A DNA stretch of 64,000 bases from Chitinophaga sp. XS-30 (GTDB lineage: Bacteria > Bacteroidota > Bacteroidia > Chitinophagales > Chitinophagaceae): NCBI RefSeq assembly GCF_008086345.1, contig NZ_CP043006.1, forward strand, positions 3,284,032 through 3,348,031. Reading direction: 5' to 3'. Of this stretch, positions 16,821 to 25,759 are shown one piece after another; within the stretch, counting starts at the first letter, position 1, and every line of letters starts with the position of its first letter. Below the pieces are notes generated by a model. It ran no database searches, was not told where the DNA came from, and saw nothing but the letters and a program-made list of their open reading frames with translations. The position numbers were made by a program, and so were the translations under genes.

Positions 16821-18173
16821 ATGAAACGGACGACGGTCATTTGCATTATGGTACTTTTCTGCGCCAAGGCAGGCGCTGCCATTCCCTTGCAGGACACCCT
16901 GAAAATATGCAGCTTTGATGTAGATGCCACGCCGCCGCCAGGTTCCTGGCTGGTGTATGACAAGATGCTCAACAGCTGGGACCAGAGCCTGCGGGCAAAA
17001 GGTATTGTGCTCACAGGTGCCGGGGAGCCGATCGTGCTTTGCGTGGTGGACTGGATCGGGATCGCCAACGAAGGGTATGACGAGTTCTGCAAGGCGTTGG
17101 CGGAAGCTGCCGGTACTACGCCGGACCGGGTGGCCGTTCATGCCCTGCATCAGCACGATGCCCCGGTATGCGACTTTGGGGCGGAAGCCTGGCTGAAAAA
17201 GGAGGGGATGGACCCGCTGGGCTTTGAAGGCACTTTTGCCCGCGAGGTGATCCGCAGGCTGCGTGCAGCCGTTACCGTTTCACTGAAGCAGGCAAAGCCG
17301 GTCACGCATATCGGCCTGGGGCAGGCGGAAGTGCATAATGTAGCGTCCAACCGCCGCATCATAGGAGATGAAGGCAAAGTGATCGCTTCCAGGACCTCCG
17401 CCACCCGCGATTCCGCCGTGCGCGCCAGGCCGGAAGGGCTCATCGATCCGATGGTATCCCTTATCAGTTTCTGGGACAACAACAAACCGCTGGCCGTTAT
17501 GAGCTACTACGCCACACATCCGCAAAGCTATTACCGCACCGGCGTGGCGAACCCGGATATCCCCGGCGTAGCCAGGTTCTTCCGTCAGCTGGCGGTGCCG
17601 GATGCGCTGCATCTGCATTTCAACGGCGCAGGAGGGAACATTACCGTAGGGAAATACAATGACGGTTCGCATGAGAACCGCCTCATCCTTGCGGAACGGC
17701 TGGCGGATGGCATGCAGCGGGCCTGGCAGCAAACGAAGAAAGAAAAGATCACTGCCGCCGATGTAAAATGGTCGGTTGTGCCGGTAGCTCTTCCTCCCAA
17801 ACCTGCGCTCAATAGCCTCGGCGAACTGCTGCACCGGGAAACTTCCGTATTCGTTGCCAACAACGCCTCGAAGGTTGTGTGGCTGGAACGGGCGAAACAG
17901 GGCAGGAAGATCGGGATCAGTTGTCTCGGTATCGGGCATGCACGGATGGTGCATTTGCCGGGTGAATGTTTTATTGAATATCAGCTGGCCGCAAAAGCTG
18001 CCCGCCCGGACCTGTTTGTGGCGGTAGCGGCTTACGGGGATTATGCGCCCGGATATATTGGTACCGCCGCATCCTATGCGGAAGGCGGATATGAGACCGG
18101 GCAGGCTTCTGCGGTGACTGCGGATGCGGAGAAAATTCTGCTGAAGGCCATCAGGAAACTGCTTCGCAAATAA
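16821..18173 (+). CDS. Secreted neutral/alkaline ceramidase-like protein
   Basis: ATG 16821 gives 450 residues with a Sec signal peptide (CIMVLFCAKAGA). The sequence resembles the N-terminal domain of neutral ceramidases: a D-x-TPP opening (FDVDATPPPG), HALHQHDAPV, SYYATHPQSYYRTG and HFNGAGGNITVGKYND, which supply the His-rich zinc-site regions. It is much shorter than full ceramidases (about 650 residues or more) and probably lacks the C-terminal Ig-like domain. Neutral ceramidases cleave an amide bond, so this protein may hydrolyse an N-acyl group from the compound handled by the locus. It lies 29 bp after the DegT-type gene. Confidence 0.75.
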   Translation: MKRTTVICIMVLFCAKAGAAIPLQDTLKICSFDVDATPPPGSWLVYDKMLNSWDQSLRAKGIVLTGAGEPIVLCVVDWIGIANEGYDEFCKALAEAAGTTPDRVAVHALHQHDAPVCDFGAEAWLKKEGMDPLGFEGTFAREVIRRLRAAVTVSLKQAKPVTHIGLGQAEVHNVASNRRIIGDEGKVIASRTSATRDSAVRARPEGLIDPMVSLISFWDNNKPLAVMSYYATHPQSYYRTGVANPDIPGVARFFRQLAVPDALHLHFNGAGGNITVGKYNDGSHENRLILAERLADGMQRAWQQTKKEKITAADVKWSVVPVALPPKPALNSLGELLHRETSVFVANNASKVVWLERAKQGRKIGISCLGIGHARMVHLPGECFIEYQLAAKAARPDLFVAVAAYGDYAPGYIGTAASYAEGGYETGQASAVTADAEKILLKAIRKLLRK

Positions 18174-18295
18174 TCTGATCAACACGCTGCGGCAGCATGC
18201 GGTGTGGAAAGGCCTTGCCGGCCGCCATCAGGAAATGGCAACCATATCAAATGTGATAAATAAGCAAACGAACAGCCGCCGCACCCCGCCCGCTT

Positions 18296-18320
18296 GCATC
18301 AAATTCCTTACATTTGATGC
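18296..18320. promoter_or_regulatory. 9-bp inverted repeat over a TACATTTG promoter element
   Basis: GCATCAAAT and ATTTGATGC are perfect inverted copies around a 7-bp spacer. The right arm contains most of TACATTTG (18309-18316), a match to the Bacteroidota -7 consensus TAnnTTTG, 17 bp before the start of the MBL-fold gene. No -33 TTG stands at the usual distance. It could be an operator or a hairpin in the leader. Confidence 0.45.
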
Positions 18321-18333
18321 TTAACTTTCCGCA

Positions 18334-19107
18334 ATGATCAGAATCCGTTTACTCCGCAATGCCACGCTCATCATCGAAATGAGCAATAAACAACTGCTGA
18401 TAGACCCCATGCTGGGCGAAAAGGGCGCGTACGACCCCGTACCCTGGACCAGCAACGGTATCCGTAACCCGGTGACAGACCTGCCCGTTGATGCCGGTGA
18501 ACTAGAGGAGATCATTGAAGATACGGACGCCGTATTGGTGACCCACACGCATAACGACCACTGGGATGCTGCAGCGCAGCAGCTTTTGCCAAAGGGCATC
18601 CCCCTGTTCGGGCAGGTAGAGGATGAGCCGAAGTTCATTGGCCTGGGCTTTGAGGAAGCCGTTGGCATCCCGGGATCATATCAATACGAAGAGATCACGT
18701 TTTCCCGCACGGGAGGGCAGCACGGCACGGGAGACATCGGCGCAAAAATGGCCCCTGTTTCCGGGTTTGTGCTGGATAATGATGAATACAAAATTTATAT
18801 CGCCGGAGATACCGTCTGGTGCGATGACGTGGAGGATGCGATCAACCGCTATGAACCGGATTTCATCATCCTGAACACCGGCGCAGCCCAATTCGACATC
18901 GGTGACCCCATTACGATGACGGTAGACGACATCCTCAAGGTCTGCGAGGCCAGCTATGCGGAAAAGATCATCTGTGTGCATCTGGAGGCGATCAATCACT
19001 GCTATCTGCAGCGGGAGGAACTGCGGCGGGCCATTCGTGATGCGGGTTTTGAAGGCCGTTGCCTCGTGCCGGACGATGGTGAGGAGATCATCCTCGTTGA
19101 GGCTTAG
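18334..19107 (+). CDS. MBL-fold metal-dependent hydrolase (UlaG-like)
   Basis: This 257-residue protein carries the metallo-beta-lactamase metal motif THTHNDHWD near residue 71, a later Asp (IYIAGDTVW near 151) and His (CVHLEAINH). No signal peptide is seen, so it is probably cytosolic. The pattern and length fit UlaG/L-ascorbate-6-phosphate-lactonase-like or YtnP-like broad hydrolases. The substrate is not evident. The stop codon overlaps the stop region of the convergent AlkC-type gene by four bases. Confidence 0.82.
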   Translation: MIRIRLLRNATLIIEMSNKQLLIDPMLGEKGAYDPVPWTSNGIRNPVTDLPVDAGELEEIIEDTDAVLVTHTHNDHWDAAAQQLLPKGIPLFGQVEDEPKFIGLGFEEAVGIPGSYQYEEITFSRTGGQHGTGDIGAKMAPVSGFVLDNDEYKIYIAGDTVWCDDVEDAINRYEPDFIILNTGAAQFDIGDPITMTVDDILKVCEASYAEKIICVHLEAINHCYLQREELRRAIRDAGFEGRCLVPDDGEEIILVEA

Positions 19108-20207
19108 GCCGGTTTCAGCTCAAAATTCTTCCATGCTTTCTCTGCTCCGTTAAGGATGATGGATAAACGGTGCTGCCCCGGATAGAACCTGCGGGTAGTG
19201 ATCGGCCTGAACGACTGTTTCCGCAGCACGGTTACTTCCGCGCCGGGAGCGTACAGCTTCTCGCTGATCTTGAACACTTTCCTGGCGGACATGCCTTTTG
19301 CCGTTTTGTAATGAATGCCGTATTCCAGCCGGATCGTATGTGCCGTTTTGTTCCGGTTGCTTACAGCGAAACTGAATTCCAGATGCCCGCCGACCTTTAC
19401 TTTAGGTGTGATGATATCGAATCCTGAAAGTGAAATATGGTCGGATGCCAGCCTGAAATGCCGGAGTACATCAGCATGGCCCTGTTTCAGCAGGGTGCGG
19501 CAGCCATGTTTGATGATAGCGTCTGTTTCCCTGCTGATGCCGCTCCACTGTGCCGCAATGCTGATGACCACATCCGGATGGTCTTTGGCGATATCATTCA
19601 GGCTATTCGCCACACTTCTTCTCACCCATTCAGAGGGATCATTTTTCAGATTTTCCAGCAGGGGGAACAGCGGGGAAGGGTCTTTCTTCAATGCCGGTAA
19701 AGCCATGGCCCAGGGCAGGCGGGGACGGCTGCCTTCGCTGGCCAGGCGCCTGACCTTATGATGCGGGTGCAGGGACCAGGCGGTCATTTGCCCGATCATC
19801 CGCTCGCCATACTTCAGGATGAATGGCCGCACGGCAAATTCGCAGCTTACGAACTGCGTAACGGTCTCGATCGCTTTAACGGCATGATCATAGTGCTCCA
19901 GGCCGTATGCGGCAATATAATCTGCAAAGAATATATAGGCGAGACTGTCTTCTCCCGTATCGTCCTTGCGCAGTCTGCCGATCAGTTGTGTGATCAGCTT
20001 TGCCGCTTTGCCGAAATCTTCCGGCAGGAAAGTATGCAATACGCCGGTGGTATGCTGCATCCTTTCTTTCCATTCCATGTCTTTGAACCCGGTGGTAAAG
20101 ATCCTGCGGATGAACAGCTTTTTATCGAAAGCGGGAATAACGGCTGCCGCGGTGCCGGCAAATTTTTCGTAGAAGGGGCGGGAGTAGATGTCTTTGATCA
20201 GGCTCAT
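19104..20207 (-). CDS. alkC: AlkC-type DNA alkylation repair glycosylase
   Basis: This 367-residue protein is built of HEAT-like helical repeats with the signature VRRLASEGSRPRLPWA, as in AlkC/AlkD-type glycosylases. These remove 3-methyladenine and related lesions without base flipping. The C-terminal 100 residues (HISLSGFDIITPKVKVGGHLEFSF and following) are beta-rich and fit the Ig-like domain that distinguishes AlkC from AlkD. It stands alone on the minus strand and diverges from the ankyrin gene with about 98 bp between starts. Confidence 0.82.
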   Translation of the reverse strand: MSLIKDIYSRPFYEKFAGTAAAVIPAFDKKLFIRRIFTTGFKDMEWKERMQHTTGVLHTFLPEDFGKAAKLITQLIGRLRKDDTGEDSLAYIFFADYIAAYGLEHYDHAVKAIETVTQFVSCEFAVRPFILKYGERMIGQMTAWSLHPHHKVRRLASEGSRPRLPWAMALPALKKDPSPLFPLLENLKNDPSEWVRRSVANSLNDIAKDHPDVVISIAAQWSGISRETDAIIKHGCRTLLKQGHADVLRHFRLASDHISLSGFDIITPKVKVGGHLEFSFAVSNRNKTAHTIRLEYGIHYKTAKGMSARKVFKISEKLYAPGAEVTVLRKQSFRPITTRRFYPGQHRLSIILNGAEKAWKNFELKPA

Positions 20208-20305
20208 GATTTATGCTTTTCGTTCGTCACTGCGAAATTAAGGTATGCGGGATGATTTGTTCCGGTTATGCGGCATCTTTTGTAATTTGATAAAAATCTT
20301 TGCGT

Positions 20306-21622
20306 ATGGACACCCCCTTGGATGCCTTTATCCGGGAGAGCGCCTGGCATGGTACGCTGGATGCCGCCGGTGCGATCCTGGCCGCCAATCCGGAGATTGC
20401 GGAGCAGAATATCTATGCTGCCGCCATTCTCGGCAATGATACCGCTGTGCGCCGTTTTCTGCAGCAGGACCCGCAGCTGGCGACAGCGAAGGGCGGGCCG
20501 CTGGAACGGGATGCGCTGACCTATCTTTGTTTCTCCCGGTATCTTCGGCTGGATGCTTCCCGTTCCGAAGGTTTCGTCCGTGCAGCCAAAGCTTTGCTGG
20601 ATGCAGGGGCAAGTGCTGATACCGGTTTCTTTGACACCAGCCACCGACCTCTGCCGGAATGGGAGAGTGCGCTTTACGGCGCCGCCGGCGTAGCATTTCA
20701 TGCCGGTCTTACCCGTTTGCTGATGGCGCACGGCGCCAATCCGAATGATGAAGAAGTGCCTTATCATGCCCCTGAAACATATGATAATTCCGCGCTGGAG
20801 ATCCTGCTGCAAAGCCGCCGCCTCTCGGCGGAAAGCCTCTCCACCATGTTGCTGCGAAAAGCTGATTTTCATGATTACAATGGCATCCGTCTGCTGCTGG
20901 AAGCCGGCGCCGATCCCAATTACATGACCCGGTGGCATTATACGCCATTCCAGCAGGCTTTGCGCCGCGATAATGCTTTCCGGAACATTGAAGTGATGCT
21001 TGATCATGGAGCGGACCCTTTGCTGGCAAACCGGTACGACGGCCGGTCTGCTGTAGCCATCGCCGCAAGGCGCGGGCGGGGGGATGCGCTGGCAGCCTTC
21101 AGGGAGCTGGACATACCGCTGGCATTAACAGGAGTGGAACGCCTGGCTGCAGCCTGTGCAATGAATGATGCGGACACGATACAGGATATCCGGGATAATG
21201 AGCCGGCTTCCGTCAGCGTATTGCTGACTAACGGCGGTACTTTCCTCGCGGAATTTGCGGGAGTGGGGAATGCAGCGGGTGTAGCGTGTTTGCTGGACCT
21301 TGGTGTGGATATAGATGCGCTGTACGGCGGGGACCCTTATTTCGAAATCCCCTTCGGAAGCACGGCGCTGCACGTAGCCGCCTGGAAAGCGATGCATGAA
21401 ACGGTACAAATCCTGATCGACCGTGGCGCTTCCCTGGATGTAAAGGACCGTAACGGGCAGAGCGCCCTGCAACTCGCTGTCCGCGCCTGTACGGATTCCT
21501 GGTGGATGGACAGGAGAAAGCCTGACTCGATAGCCGCTTTGCTGCGTGCCGGTGCATCGGCGGAAGGAGTGGGCTATCCGACCGGGTATGAGGAAGCAGA
21601 CCGGTTGCTGAAAAACAGCTGA
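20306..21622 (+). CDS. Ankyrin-repeat protein
   Basis: ATG 20306 gives 438 residues without signal peptide or membrane segment. Ankyrin-type units recur along it, for example AKALLDAGASADTG, TRLLMAHGANPND, IRLLLEAGADPNYMT, IEVMLDHGADPLLA, TALHVAAWKAMHETVQIL and KDRNGQSALQLAV. Such proteins bind other proteins; no catalytic domain is present. It is monocistronic, between alkC on the other strand and a terminator. The partner is unknown. Confidence 0.85.
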   Translation: MDTPLDAFIRESAWHGTLDAAGAILAANPEIAEQNIYAAAILGNDTAVRRFLQQDPQLATAKGGPLERDALTYLCFSRYLRLDASRSEGFVRAAKALLDAGASADTGFFDTSHRPLPEWESALYGAAGVAFHAGLTRLLMAHGANPNDEEVPYHAPETYDNSALEILLQSRRLSAESLSTMLLRKADFHDYNGIRLLLEAGADPNYMTRWHYTPFQQALRRDNAFRNIEVMLDHGADPLLANRYDGRSAVAIAARRGRGDALAAFRELDIPLALTGVERLAAACAMNDADTIQDIRDNEPASVSVLLTNGGTFLAEFAGVGNAAGVACLLDLGVDIDALYGGDPYFEIPFGSTALHVAAWKAMHETVQILIDRGASLDVKDRNGQSALQLAVRACTDSWWMDRRKPDSIAALLRAGASAEGVGYPTGYEEADRLLKNS

Positions 21623-21680
21623 CAGCGCGAGAGGGCCTCATCAGCATATTTTTTATATCTGCATTTCCCGCATATTGAAC

Positions 21681-21717
21681 AAAAACATCGCCGGCCCGGT
21701 ACGCCGGTTGCGTTTTT
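21681..21717. terminator. Probable bidirectional terminator between convergent genes
   Basis: AAAAAC on the left and GTTTTT on the right flank an imperfect GC-rich stem whose best pairing is CCGGC with GCCGG. Read either way the stem ends in a T tract. It lies between the ankyrin gene and the convergent permease and reaches the permease stop codon. Confidence 0.5.
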
Positions 21718-24043
21718 ATTCCGACCGAAGGCTCTTCACAGGATCAGCCAACGCTGCTTTTATGGATTGGGAACTAACGGTGAACAGCGCGATAAGCAGC
21801 GCCGATGTCCCCGCAATTACCGGTATCCACAAGCTGAGGGGAGTTCTGTAATAGAATTTCTGCAGAAAGAAATTCATGAACCACCATGCAACAGGAGAGA
21901 TAATGATGATCGCTATGATCACGAGTTTAAGAAAATCCGTTACCAGCAGCGATGTGATGCGGGTGGCGCTGGCGCCCAATACCTTGCGGATACCGATCTC
22001 TTTTCTCCGGTTCTCGGCGGTGTAGCTGGCCAGTGCGAACAGGCCCATACAGGAAATGAAAATGGCTACTGTGGCGAGGGTGGTGATCATTTTGGCTACA
22101 TTACGGGGTTGCCTGAATTTGGCGGCATGTTCTTCATCGGCGAAGTGAAAGGATGTAGGGAAACGGGGATTATATTTTTTCAGGATGGCTTCCATGGCCG
22201 CAACGTTTTGCGCCGAGCTGAGGCGGATGCTCATCACGTCTGCCCAGGTATCCCCCCGGATGATCAGTGGTTGCACATTACCGATAGGCGCACCGATCAG
22301 GAAGTCTTTCACCACTCCGATGATCTTCCATTGCACCGAATCATCCAGCATGATACGGCCCACAGGATCTTTGAACCCAATGGCCTTTGCCGCGGCTTCA
22401 TTGATCAGGCACGCCCGGGTATCTGCCGGATAACGGTCAACGTCGAGATCCCGCCCCGCAATCAGTGTTAACCCGTTCGTTTCTACAAAATCTCCGCTTG
22501 TAGTGATCAGCCCGAAGGAAGTATTGGCTTCGTTGTTCATACCTTCCCATTTCAGCCCTCCCAACCCCGCAGTGCTTTTTGTTACCGTGGTGCTGGACTG
22601 GCAAACGGATAGCGCCAGGCCGGAACGGATCAGTTCATCTTTTACAACGGTATAGTTCTTGCGCAGATCATCCGTGAGATAGTGAAAAACGAGATTTTCC
22701 TTGACGAAGCCTGGCTCCCGGCTCATTCCGAAATTGATCTGCTGCTTGAAGATAATGGTGAAGTTGATCAGGAAGATGGCAAACATGAATTGTACCACGA
22801 CCAGTATTTTCCGGGGGGTAACCTGGCCCTTGCCGCCTTTCAGCGGCCCTTTCATCACGGCAGATGGCTTGAAGGAGGACAGGTAAAATGCCGGATAACT
22901 GCCTGCAAGTACACCGGTGAGGATGATAAAGCCCGCAAGCCCCAGCCAGAAGGATGCTGAACGATAGGCAATACCGAGGTCCGCTTTTACGATCGCGCTG
23001 AACATCGGCAGCGCCAGCTGCACAAATACCAGGGCCAGTAAACCGGCAAAAAAAGCCAACAGCACGGATTCGCCGATAAACTGAAACACGAGCACCTTCT
23101 TTGGAGCACCCGCCACTTTCCTGACGCCTACTTCACGCGCTCTTTTTTCACTCCGTGCCGTTCCGAGATTTATATAATTGATACATCCTATCAGCAGCAT
23201 GATGCCGGCCAGTATTCCCAGAAAACGAAGGTTGCTGATATTGCCGCCGGCGACTTTGCCGTTCTCGAATTGTCCATAGAGATGCAACTTGTCCAGCCGG
23301 TGGAGGAACAGCGTTGTTTTATTGCCCTCATCGTAACGCCCCATCACATCTTTGATATTCGCATTCATCACGTCAATATCCACAGACGGCTGCAGCTCCA
23401 CAAAAATAGCGGTATTGATATGGTCCCAGTGATAACCAATACCGGATTGCGACCAGGGCAGCAGGTAGTCGAATTTGAACTCGGTATTTCCGGGGAGGTC
23501 TTTTAGTATGCCCGTTACAGTTACATGCTCCTTGTTGTCCAGCTGGATGGTCTTCCCGAACGGATCTCCCTTCCCGAAAATTTTTCTGCCCAGGCTCTCC
23601 GTAATGACAATGGATTGCCTGTCATCCAAAGCGGTACCGGCATTCCCTTTCAACAGCGGAAACGTGAACATCTGCAGAAAATACGGGTCCGCATAATTTC
23701 CGTATGCGCTCAGCTTCTGATCGCCATAACCCAGCAGCTTTCCGGTGCCGACTATTCTGGTCATGCCTTTGATCCCGGGGTAATCCTTTTCCAGCACCGG
23801 CGCCAGCGGCGCAGGCATCGTACTTGATGATTGCAGCCTGCCATCTACAATACCGCTCCCATATACTTTGTATATCCGCTCTTTCTTTTCATGGAACTTT
23901 TCGAAGCTGAGTTCATGCCGTATGCCCAGGATCAACAGGATAGCGCCGGCCATGCCAAGCGCCAGTCCCCCTATATTAATAATGGAAAGCAGTTTTTGCT
24001 GGTATAGGTGACGCAGCGCGGTTTTCAGGTAGTGTTTGAGCAT
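21716..24043 (-). CDS. FtsX/MacB-type ABC transporter permease (tandem, 775 residues)
   Basis: The protein has two MacB-type halves: an N-terminal membrane segment (LSIINIGGLALGMAGAILLILG), a periplasmic domain, three membrane segments near residues 285-400, then the same again with a fifth segment near 415 and three near the C-terminus (ENRRKEIGIRKVLGAS precedes the last set). This is the large permease common in Bacteroidota, probably used for mechanotransmission or export of peptides or lipids at the cell envelope. No ATPase gene lies next to it; it may use one from elsewhere, such as that at 57570-58235. Confidence 0.88.
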   Translation of the reverse strand: MLKHYLKTALRHLYQQKLLSIINIGGLALGMAGAILLILGIRHELSFEKFHEKKERIYKVYGSGIVDGRLQSSSTMPAPLAPVLEKDYPGIKGMTRIVGTGKLLGYGDQKLSAYGNYADPYFLQMFTFPLLKGNAGTALDDRQSIVITESLGRKIFGKGDPFGKTIQLDNKEHVTVTGILKDLPGNTEFKFDYLLPWSQSGIGYHWDHINTAIFVELQPSVDIDVMNANIKDVMGRYDEGNKTTLFLHRLDKLHLYGQFENGKVAGGNISNLRFLGILAGIMLLIGCINYINLGTARSEKRAREVGVRKVAGAPKKVLVFQFIGESVLLAFFAGLLALVFVQLALPMFSAIVKADLGIAYRSASFWLGLAGFIILTGVLAGSYPAFYLSSFKPSAVMKGPLKGGKGQVTPRKILVVVQFMFAIFLINFTIIFKQQINFGMSREPGFVKENLVFHYLTDDLRKNYTVVKDELIRSGLALSVCQSSTTVTKSTAGLGGLKWEGMNNEANTSFGLITTSGDFVETNGLTLIAGRDLDVDRYPADTRACLINEAAAKAIGFKDPVGRIMLDDSVQWKIIGVVKDFLIGAPIGNVQPLIIRGDTWADVMSIRLSSAQNVAAMEAILKKYNPRFPTSFHFADEEHAAKFRQPRNVAKMITTLATVAIFISCMGLFALASYTAENRRKEIGIRKVLGASATRITSLLVTDFLKLVIIAIIIISPVAWWFMNFFLQKFYYRTPLSLWIPVIAGTSALLIALFTVSSQSIKAALADPVKSLRSE

Positions 24044-24181
24044 AACTGATATTTGATTGAGCTTGCACCTGGAACTATAAAAAAGATGCCAGGCTGGTAC
24101 GGTTTTGACAATCAGTTATTTGTATTTTCGAATATTTATATATGTGTCCGGTTTTGATGTATGTTTGTCCGCTTTCGGGAT

Positions 24182-24214
24182 AAAAAAAACCGGTCTGCCT
24201 GAAGGCTTGACCGG
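24182..24214 (-). terminator. Rho-independent terminator after the YegP-like gene
   Basis: On the minus strand, CCGGTC and GACCGG pair around an inner GCC/GGC stem, followed by eight T residues. It lies 22 bp past the stop codon of the YegP-like gene. Confidence 0.82.
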
Positions 24215-24235
24215 CCGGTTGTTACTTTTTGAACG

Positions 24236-24568
24236 TTATTCGGATTGATCGTCCGTTTCAGCGTCCGGGGCATTTTTCTTCACGGATGCTATACCATTAT
24301 CCCTGCCGGAACTGCTTTCATACATTTCGCTTGTGCCGATCACCTGGCCGTTGGAGGCTTTCAGGTTGAAATAATGTTTGTTGTTGCTGGAGGTTTTTAG
24401 TTCATACCGGTCATCAATGACCGCATTTGTTTTCACGGATGCAATACCGTTGAGGCAACCCGTCTTTGCGGAGTAACCTTCACTGCTGAGGATCGGCTCG
24501 CCGTTACCGGCTTTCAGTTTGAAACGGAATTCGCCATTGGCGCTCTTGGTGATCACAAATTTTCCCAT
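24236..24568 (-). CDS. YegP-like protein (two DUF1508 repeats)
   Basis: This 110-residue protein consists of two similar 48-residue units, FVITKSANGEFRFKLKAGNG and YELKTSSNNKHYFNLKASNG, each followed by an SxxxY and NGIASVK motif. This is the DUF1508 duplication of E. coli YegP. The function of the family is not established. The acidic C-terminal tail (DAETDDQSE) is variable. It lies 65 bp downstream of lacI and ends at a strong terminator, so it may be read from the lacI promoter. Confidence 0.88.
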   Translation of the reverse strand: MGKFVITKSANGEFRFKLKAGNGEPILSSEGYSAKTGCLNGIASVKTNAVIDDRYELKTSSNNKHYFNLKASNGQVIGTSEMYESSSGRDNGIASVKKNAPDAETDDQSE

Positions 24569-24633
24569 GTCATGTCTGTTTTAGTGTACCGGAAGTTAAG
24601 CAATCCTGCCGGGATTTTTTCATTAAGAAATCA

Positions 24634-25647
24634 TCACCGTCCGCTCGATTCCCGTATGATCAGCGAAGAAGGAATGATCACTTCCTGCACTGACGGCCTG
24701 GCGCGTTTCTTGTCCAGCGCCTTCAGCAGCACACTGGCCGCTGTTTTCCCGATCTCGAAAGCGGGCTGGGTGATGGTGGTCAGGGGAGGATGGAGTATTG
24801 TGGCGATCTCCAGGTTAGAGAAACAGATCACTTTCACATGTTCCGGAATGGCAAGGGAAAGCTCGCGGCAGGCCTGGTAAACGGGGTTGGCCAGTTTCTC
24901 CACGGATGCCAGAATGCCATCAGGCCGTTTCTTCCGCTGCAACATTTTTTTTACCTGGTTATAATTGAAAGTGCTGTCTGCGCTGCATTGTACGATGTCG
25001 TTCCGCGAAGGCCGCAGGCCATGACCGGATAATGCTTTCAGGTATCCCTCCATGCGCTGTGCGCTGATAGACAGGTTTTCAGAGATGGTCAGGTAAGCGA
25101 TCTGCCTGCACCCTTTATCCAGCAGATGCTGCGTTGCGGTATATCCGCTGTCGAAATCATCGGTAACGATCTTGTCCGCCTCCACATCGGCCAGCGTTCT
25201 GTCAAAGAATACTACCGGGATATCCCTGGCCATCAGATCAAGAATGTGCTGCCCGGAAACGGTTTCCCGGGAAACGGACAGCAGCACGCCGTCTACCCGG
25301 CCGCCCTGGAATTCCCGGAGAATGGACTGTTCATTGGCAAATTGCTCATGCGTGAGATAGATCAGTACATGGTATCCTTTTTCTTTCACAACAGATTCAA
25401 TACCGTTAATGGCCAGCGAAAAAAAGCTGTCCGCCACCTCGGGGATCACCACACCGATGTTCCTGCTTTGCTTGCCCCGCAGGCTGCTGGCATAAGGGTT
25501 GGGCATGTAGTTCAGCCTGGCGGCAAGCTCCAGCACCCGCTGCTTCGTTTCCTCACTGATCTCGTAACTGTCCCGCAATGCTTTGGATATGGTGGAAACA
25601 GAAAGATTCAACGCTTGCGCCAGCGCCCTGATGGTTACATGCTTCAT
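24634..25647 (-). CDS. LacI-family regulator, divergent from inositol oxygenase
   Basis: This 337-residue protein has a classical LacI/GalR helix-turn-helix (TIRALAQALNLSVSTISKAL, residues 4-23), hinge (NYMPNPYASSLRGKQS) and a type-1 periplasmic-binding sensor domain (NIGVVIPEVADSFFSLAINGIE, VDGVLLSVS). It is transcribed away from the myo-inositol oxygenase gene, and a palindromic operator touches its start codon, so it probably represses itself and the oxygenase-transporter pair. The effector is probably myo-inositol or a uronate; this is inferred from neighbours. Confidence 0.9.
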   Translation of the reverse strand: MKHVTIRALAQALNLSVSTISKALRDSYEISEETKQRVLELAARLNYMPNPYASSLRGKQSRNIGVVIPEVADSFFSLAINGIESVVKEKGYHVLIYLTHEQFANEQSILREFQGGRVDGVLLSVSRETVSGQHILDLMARDIPVVFFDRTLADVEADKIVTDDFDSGYTATQHLLDKGCRQIAYLTISENLSISAQRMEGYLKALSGHGLRPSRNDIVQCSADSTFNYNQVKKMLQRKKRPDGILASVEKLANPVYQACRELSLAIPEHVKVICFSNLEIATILHPPLTTITQPAFEIGKTAASVLLKALDKKRARPSVQEVIIPSSLIIRESSGR

Positions 25648-25668
25648 TTACGAAAACGGTTTCGTAAA
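25647..25668. promoter_or_regulatory. LacI-type operator at the lacI start codon
   Basis: TTTACGAAA and TTTCGTAAA are perfect 9-bp inverted arms around ACGG, giving a 22-bp palindrome with a central CpG and a single mismatched pair. This is the usual form of a LacI/GalR operator. It begins at the first base of the lacI start codon and so covers its ribosome-binding region. Confidence 0.75.
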
Positions 25669-25741
25669 TAAAGCTAAGCTATTATGCAAATAATCAGTGA
25701 AAAACATCCGAAATTTAGCGCAGCAACACGACCAATTTTCC

Positions 25742-25759
25742 ACGTAAAATATTTCACGT
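25742..25759. promoter_or_regulatory. Second palindrome abutting the inositol oxygenase start codon
   Basis: ACGTAAAATATTTCACGT is an 18-bp palindrome with one mismatched pair. It shares the ACG-AAAA-TTTC-CGT frame with the operator at 25647-25668 and ends at the base before ATG 25760. It may be a second site for the same LacI protein, allowing a loop across the 92-bp divergent region. Confidence 0.42.
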
